Shown here: piece after piece, positions 61,071 to 64,000 of the stretch
Numbering within the stretch: position 1 is the first letter of the stretch
Layout of the letters: every line of letters starts with the position of its first letter
Assembly (NCBI RefSeq): GCF_047246645.1
Contig: NZ_JBFOKR010000013.1
Coordinates: 1-64,000 of the forward strand
Reading direction: 5' to 3'
Length of the DNA stretch: 64,000 nucleotides
Source of the DNA: Ferdinandcohnia sp047246645
GTDB lineage: Bacteria > Bacillota > Bacilli > Bacillales > Bacillaceae_L
Program-made: the position numbers and the translations under genes
Notes under the pieces: model-generated
The model's database searches: none
Seen by the model: the letters and a program-made list of their open reading frames with translations, nothing else
What the model was told of the DNA's origin: nothing

Positions 61071-61830
61071 TACTTCCTGCCTCCAAAAGCTTTAGGAAAG
61101 AAGAAGGATCTAAACTTGCTCCACCTACTAATGCTCCATCGATATCAGGTTGAGCCATGTATTCTTGAATATTTTCAGGCTTGACGCTACCACCATATTG
61201 GATACGAACTGCTTCTGCAACCTCTGATGAAAATTGATCAGCAACCACTTTACGGATATGAGCACAAACTTCATTTGCATCTTGAGCTGAAGAAGACTTA
61301 CCAGTTCCGATTGCCCAAATTGGCTCGTAAGCAATAACTGTTTGCTTCACTTGATCTTCAGTTAAACCTACTAATGCTTTTTGAATTTGAGTACCTACTA
61401 AGTCATTTGTTTGCCCTGCTTCACGTTGTTCTAATGTTTCACCACAACATACAATTGGTACAAGTCCATGTGCAAATGCTGCTAATGTCTTTTGATTTAC
61501 CGTTTCATCAGTTTCAGCGAACATTTCACGACGCTCTGAATGACCTAAAATAACATAGTCTACACCTATGTCTTTTAGTGCAACAGGGCTAACTTCACCA
61601 GTGAAGGCTCCACTCTCTTCAAAGTGCATATTTTGCGCACCAATTTTAAGATCATAGTTACCTTCTTTTACATTTGAAACAAGACGTTCTAAAAATAATG
61701 CAGGCGCACATACTACAGAATCAATTTTGTCTGGTGATGGAATTAATCCATTTACTTCTTCTACGAATTGTACTGCTTCTGAAAGAACCTTGTTCATTTT
61801 CCAGTTCCCTGCAATAATTGGTTTTCTCAT
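61063..61830 (-). CDS. tpiA: Triosephosphate isomerase
   Basis: 255 aa from ATG 61830 (a GTG/ATG at 61842 is less likely). GNWKMN, GHSERRE (His), YEPIWAIGTGKSS (Glu) and the phosphate-binding GGSVKPEN are all seen. It follows pgk after an 88-100 bp gap that contains a hairpin (61888-61920) without a T run. Confidence 0.98.
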   Translation of the reverse strand: MRKPIIAGNWKMNKVLSEAVQFVEEVNGLIPSPDKIDSVVCAPALFLERLVSNVKEGNYDLKIGAQNMHFEESGAFTGEVSPVALKDIGVDYVILGHSERREMFAETDETVNQKTLAAFAHGLVPIVCCGETLEQREAGQTNDLVGTQIQKALVGLTEDQVKQTVIAYEPIWAIGTGKSSSAQDANEVCAHIRKVVADQFSSEVAEAVRIQYGGSVKPENIQEYMAQPDIDGALVGGASLDPSSFLKLLEAGSNE

Positions 61831-61887
61831 GTTACACACCATCCTTACTACTTTTTTGACTCAGCTAGAAGTCATTTATGTTTGTTA

Positions 61888-61920
61888 GGGAACTTGTTGG
61901 TAGATTACCAAACAAGTCCC
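61888..61920. other. Hairpin between pgk and tpiA
   Basis: GGGAACTTGTT/AACAAGTCCC with one bulge. No T run follows on the minus strand, so an mRNA processing or stability element is more likely than a terminator. Confidence 0.55.
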
Positions 61921-61930
61921 CTCAATCTTA

Positions 61931-63115
61931 TTATTTATCGTTTAGTAACACTACTCCAGGTAATTCTTTGCCTTCCATGAATTCAAGAGAAGCTCCGCCA
62001 CCTGTAGAGATATGACTCATTTTGTCTGCAAGTCCAAACTTTTCAACAGCTGCTGCAGAATCTCCGCCACCAATTACAGAATAAGTATCAGTTGCATCTG
62101 CTAAAGCTTGTGCTACACCTTTTGTACCGTTAGCGAATGTTTCAAGTTCAAATACACCCATTGGTCCATTCCAGATGACAAGTTTAGAGTTTGAGATAAC
62201 ATCACGGTACAATTCAGTTGTTTTTGGTCCGATATCTAACGCTTCCCAATCACTTGGAATTTCTTCAATTGGTACAACCTTTGTATTTGCATCATTAGAG
62301 AAGTCATCTGCAACAATTACATCAACTGGCATATAGAAGTTAACGCCTTTTTCTTTAGCCTTGTTCATGAATGATGTAGCAAGATCAATTTTATCTTCTT
62401 CTAAAAGTGATTTCCCAACCTCGTGACCTTGTGCTTTTACGAATGTATAAGCCAGGCCACCACCGATGATAAGGTTATCTACTTTTTCTAATAGATTATC
62501 AATAACACCAATCTTGTCTTTTACCTTTGCTCCACCAATAATTGCTGTGAACGGACGGTCTGGATTAGAAAGAGCTTTTCCTAAAACCTCAATTTCTTTC
62601 TCCATTAAGAATCCTGCAACCGCTGGTAGGTGCTCTGCGATTCCTGCTGTTGAAGCATGTGCACGGTGTGCTGCTCCGAATGCATCGTTAACATATACGT
62701 CTGCTAAAGCTGCAAATTTCTTCGCAAGCTCTGCATCATTTTTCTCTTCTCCAGGATAGAAACGTACATTTTCTAGTAAAAGAACGTCTCCTGCTGACAT
62801 TTGCTCGATTACTTGTTCAACTTCAGAACCAAATGCTTCGTCCGTTTTATGAACCTCAATACCTAAGTGTTCACCTAAACGTTTTGCAACCGGATTTAAA
62901 CGAAGTTCTTCAACTGCTTGCCCTTTTGGACGTCCTAAGTGGCTAGCTAAGATGACCTTTGCGCCTTCATTACGAAGATACTCAATTGTTGGTAATGCTG
63001 CACGAATACGTGTGTCGTCAGTTACCTGACCATCCTTCATCGGAACATTAAAATCAACTCTACAGAAAACTCGCTTGCCTTTAACATCAATATCTCTTAC
63101 AGATTTTTTGTTCAT
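61931..63115 (-). CDS. pgk: Phosphoglycerate kinase
   Basis: 394 aa. RVDFNVP at the N terminus, ILASHLGRPKG, FGAAHRAHAS and the nucleotide-binding GGGDSAAAVEKFG near the C terminus. CGGAGG precedes the ATG. It is in the operon order gapA-pgk-tpiA-gpmI-eno. Confidence 0.98.
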   Translation of the reverse strand: MNKKSVRDIDVKGKRVFCRVDFNVPMKDGQVTDDTRIRAALPTIEYLRNEGAKVILASHLGRPKGQAVEELRLNPVAKRLGEHLGIEVHKTDEAFGSEVEQVIEQMSAGDVLLLENVRFYPGEEKNDAELAKKFAALADVYVNDAFGAAHRAHASTAGIAEHLPAVAGFLMEKEIEVLGKALSNPDRPFTAIIGGAKVKDKIGVIDNLLEKVDNLIIGGGLAYTFVKAQGHEVGKSLLEEDKIDLATSFMNKAKEKGVNFYMPVDVIVADDFSNDANTKVVPIEEIPSDWEALDIGPKTTELYRDVISNSKLVIWNGPMGVFELETFANGTKGVAQALADATDTYSVIGGGDSAAAVEKFGLADKMSHISTGGGASLEFMEGKELPGVVLLNDK

Positions 63116-63160
63116 CGAAAGGCCTCCGTTCTTATGTATGATTCCAGAAAAAAGTATAAA

Positions 63161-63182
63161 GGGAAGGGAACACTCCCTTCCC
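63161..63182 (-). terminator. Terminator-like hairpin between gapA and pgk
   Basis: GGGAAGGGA/TCCCTTCCC, loop GTGT, followed by TTTATACTTTTTT on the minus strand. It is only 45 bp upstream of pgk, so it must be leaky if the operon is read through. Confidence 0.7.
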
Positions 63183-63200
63183 TATTATAAGGTGAAACTT

Positions 63201-63234
63201 CAATCATTGGGGTTTTTTTCATCCCCAATGATTG
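63201..63234. other. Perfect hairpin in gapA-pgk gap
   Basis: CAATCATTGGGG/CCCCAATGATTG, 12 bp with a T-rich loop on the plus strand; no T run after the stem on the minus strand. Confidence 0.6.
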
Positions 63235-63243
63235 TTAGTTGAA

Positions 63244-63343
63244 CCAATCGGGGTGTTAGCGTCCGTTATCGCCCATCTAAACATCTCGATTCACTCCATG
63301 TTTTAAGAGGGAGTATTACGGACGGTTGCACCGGGATAATTGG
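63244..63343 (-). other. Nested-stem element in the gapA-pgk gap
   Basis: 100 bp with four coaxial stems: CCAAT/ATTGG (outer), GGTG/CACC, CGTCCGT/ACGGACG and AAACAT/ATGTTT (inner, 63279-63284 with 63298-63303). It is not coding. It may be a cis-acting RNA in the glycolytic transcript or a dispersed repeat. Its G+C content is higher than that of flanking DNA. Confidence 0.5.
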
Positions 63344-63407
63344 AAATACTTAGTAAACCAACTTAAATGTGTTTTACTATTTTATGATTGTGATATACTA
63401 TTTTATT

Positions 63408-64000
63408 TTATAGACCTTTGCTTGCAATGTATTCAACTAGGTCAACTACGCGGTGAGAGTAACCACTTTCGTTGTCATACCAAGAGATAACTTTCGCCAT
63501 ATTGCCTTCCATAACCATTGTTGATAATGCATCAATAGTTGAAGAGTTTGGATTTCCGTTATAGTCACCTGATACTAGTGGCTCTTCACTGTAACCCATA
63601 ATACCTTTTAAGTCATTTTCAGAAGCAGTGCGTAATGCTGCATTGATTTCTTCAACTGTAGTTTCTTTATCTAATTCAACTACTAAGTCAACTAGAGAAA
63701 CGTTTGGTGTAGGAACACGCATAGCTCCACCATTTAATTTACCTTTTAATTCAGGTAATACTAGAGAAACTGCCTTTGCAGCACCAGTAGTTGTTGGGAT
63801 AATATTTTCAGCAGCTGCACGAGCACGACGATAGTCTTTATGTGGTAAATCTAGAATTTGTTGGTCATTTGTGTATGAGTGAACAGTTGTCATCATACCA
63901 CGTCTAATTCCAAAGTTCTCATGTAATACTTTTGCAAATGGAGCTAAGCAGTTTGTAGTACAAGATGCATTTGAAATTACATTGTGGTTTACTGCATCAT
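63408..64000 (-). CDS. gapA: Glyceraldehyde-3-phosphate dehydrogenase (partial)
   Basis: The gene runs off the right edge, so only the C-terminal about 197 codons are here. The catalytic SNASCTTNCLAP and the substrate-binding MTTVHSYTNDQQILD and PTTTGAAKAVSLVLPELKG are present. The C-terminal part ends YIASKGL. The product converts glyceraldehyde-3-phosphate to 1,3-bisphosphoglycerate. The glycolytic order gapA-pgk-tpiA-gpmI-eno supports gapA rather than gapB. Confidence 0.96.
   Translation of the reverse strand, partial: DAVNHNVISNASCTTNCLAPFAKVLHENFGIRRGMMTTVHSYTNDQQILDLPHKDYRRARAAAENIIPTTTGAAKAVSLVLPELKGKLNGGAMRVPTPNVSLVDLVVELDKETTVEEINAALRTASENDLKGIMGYSEEPLVSGDYNGNPNSSTIDALSTMVMEGNMAKVISWYDNESGYSHRVVDLVEYIASKGL

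Noticed and set aside
63161..63182. Hairpin taken as evidence that pgk starts a separate operon
   Set aside because: There is no room for a promoter between it and pgk, so read-through or an upstream promoter must be used; the operon order is conserved.

Overview
The window looks like chromosomal DNA of an aerobic or facultative, spore-forming, xylan-using member of the Bacillaceae. It is AT-rich, with strong AGGAGG-type ribosome binding sites, occasional TTG/GTG starts and sigma-A promoters. The gene orders gapA-pgk-tpiA-gpmI-eno and secG-yvaK-rnr-smpB-ssrA are those of Bacillus, and there is a GerW/YtfJ-type sporulation protein. No prophage, transposase or CRISPR array was seen.

Layout. 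1-6.3 kb: a persulfide/sulfane-sulfur cluster. The minus-strand operon runs TusA, DsrE, two rhodaneses, TusA-rhodanese fusion, glutaredoxin, rhodanese-MBL protein. A DUF302 gene and a divergent CoA-disulfide reductase-rhodanese gene sit beside it. Its regulatory DNA carries four xTACC-N6-GGTAx palindromes of CsoR/CstR type and two Fnr-type TGTGA-N6-TCACA sites. 6.4-16.5 kb: membrane protein, thioredoxin, cupin, a MarR-controlled MMPL exporter with a long hairpin leader, an ECF sigma/anti-sigma operon, a DUF1646 carrier with a possible Na+ riboswitch, and a Ca2+/cation antiporter. 16.7-21 kb: a YkoGH-like two-component system, two PepSY genes preceded by matching response-regulator sites, and a TVP38 gene behind a structured leader. 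21-31.7 kb: GDPD, small proteins, DUF2243, a sirohaem-type protein, an Fnr-linked hemerythrin/PAS protein, GerW, a LytS/LytT pair with a carbon-starvation transporter interrupted by an in-frame TGA, and an azoreductase.

32-49.3 kb: tRNA-Asn, a giant wall-anchored CE4-CBM-GH10-CBM9 xylanase, UDP-galactopyranose mutase, then a GH3 (permuted, membrane-anchored)-GH3-GtrA-GT2 operon, a GHKL/LytTR two-component system and a GH43 enzyme. A LytTR-type direct repeat lies before the GH3 operon, which suggests the sensor controls it. 49.5-52.2 kb: arsR-arsB-arsC and ynfA. 52.3-57.5 kb: tmRNA, smpB, rnr, yvaK and secG. The tmRNA gene is split in its T-loop by a 277-nt group I intron. 58-64 kb: eno, gpmI, tpiA, pgk and the 3' part of gapA, with structured elements between gapA and pgk.

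Most notable: the group I intron in ssrA; the combined CstR/Fnr-type control of sulfur genes; the TVP38 leader with a predicted pseudoknot and terminator; the nested hairpin before marR-MMPL; the two copies of an intergenic repeat whose stems covary; and the polysaccharide operon tied to a LytTR system.
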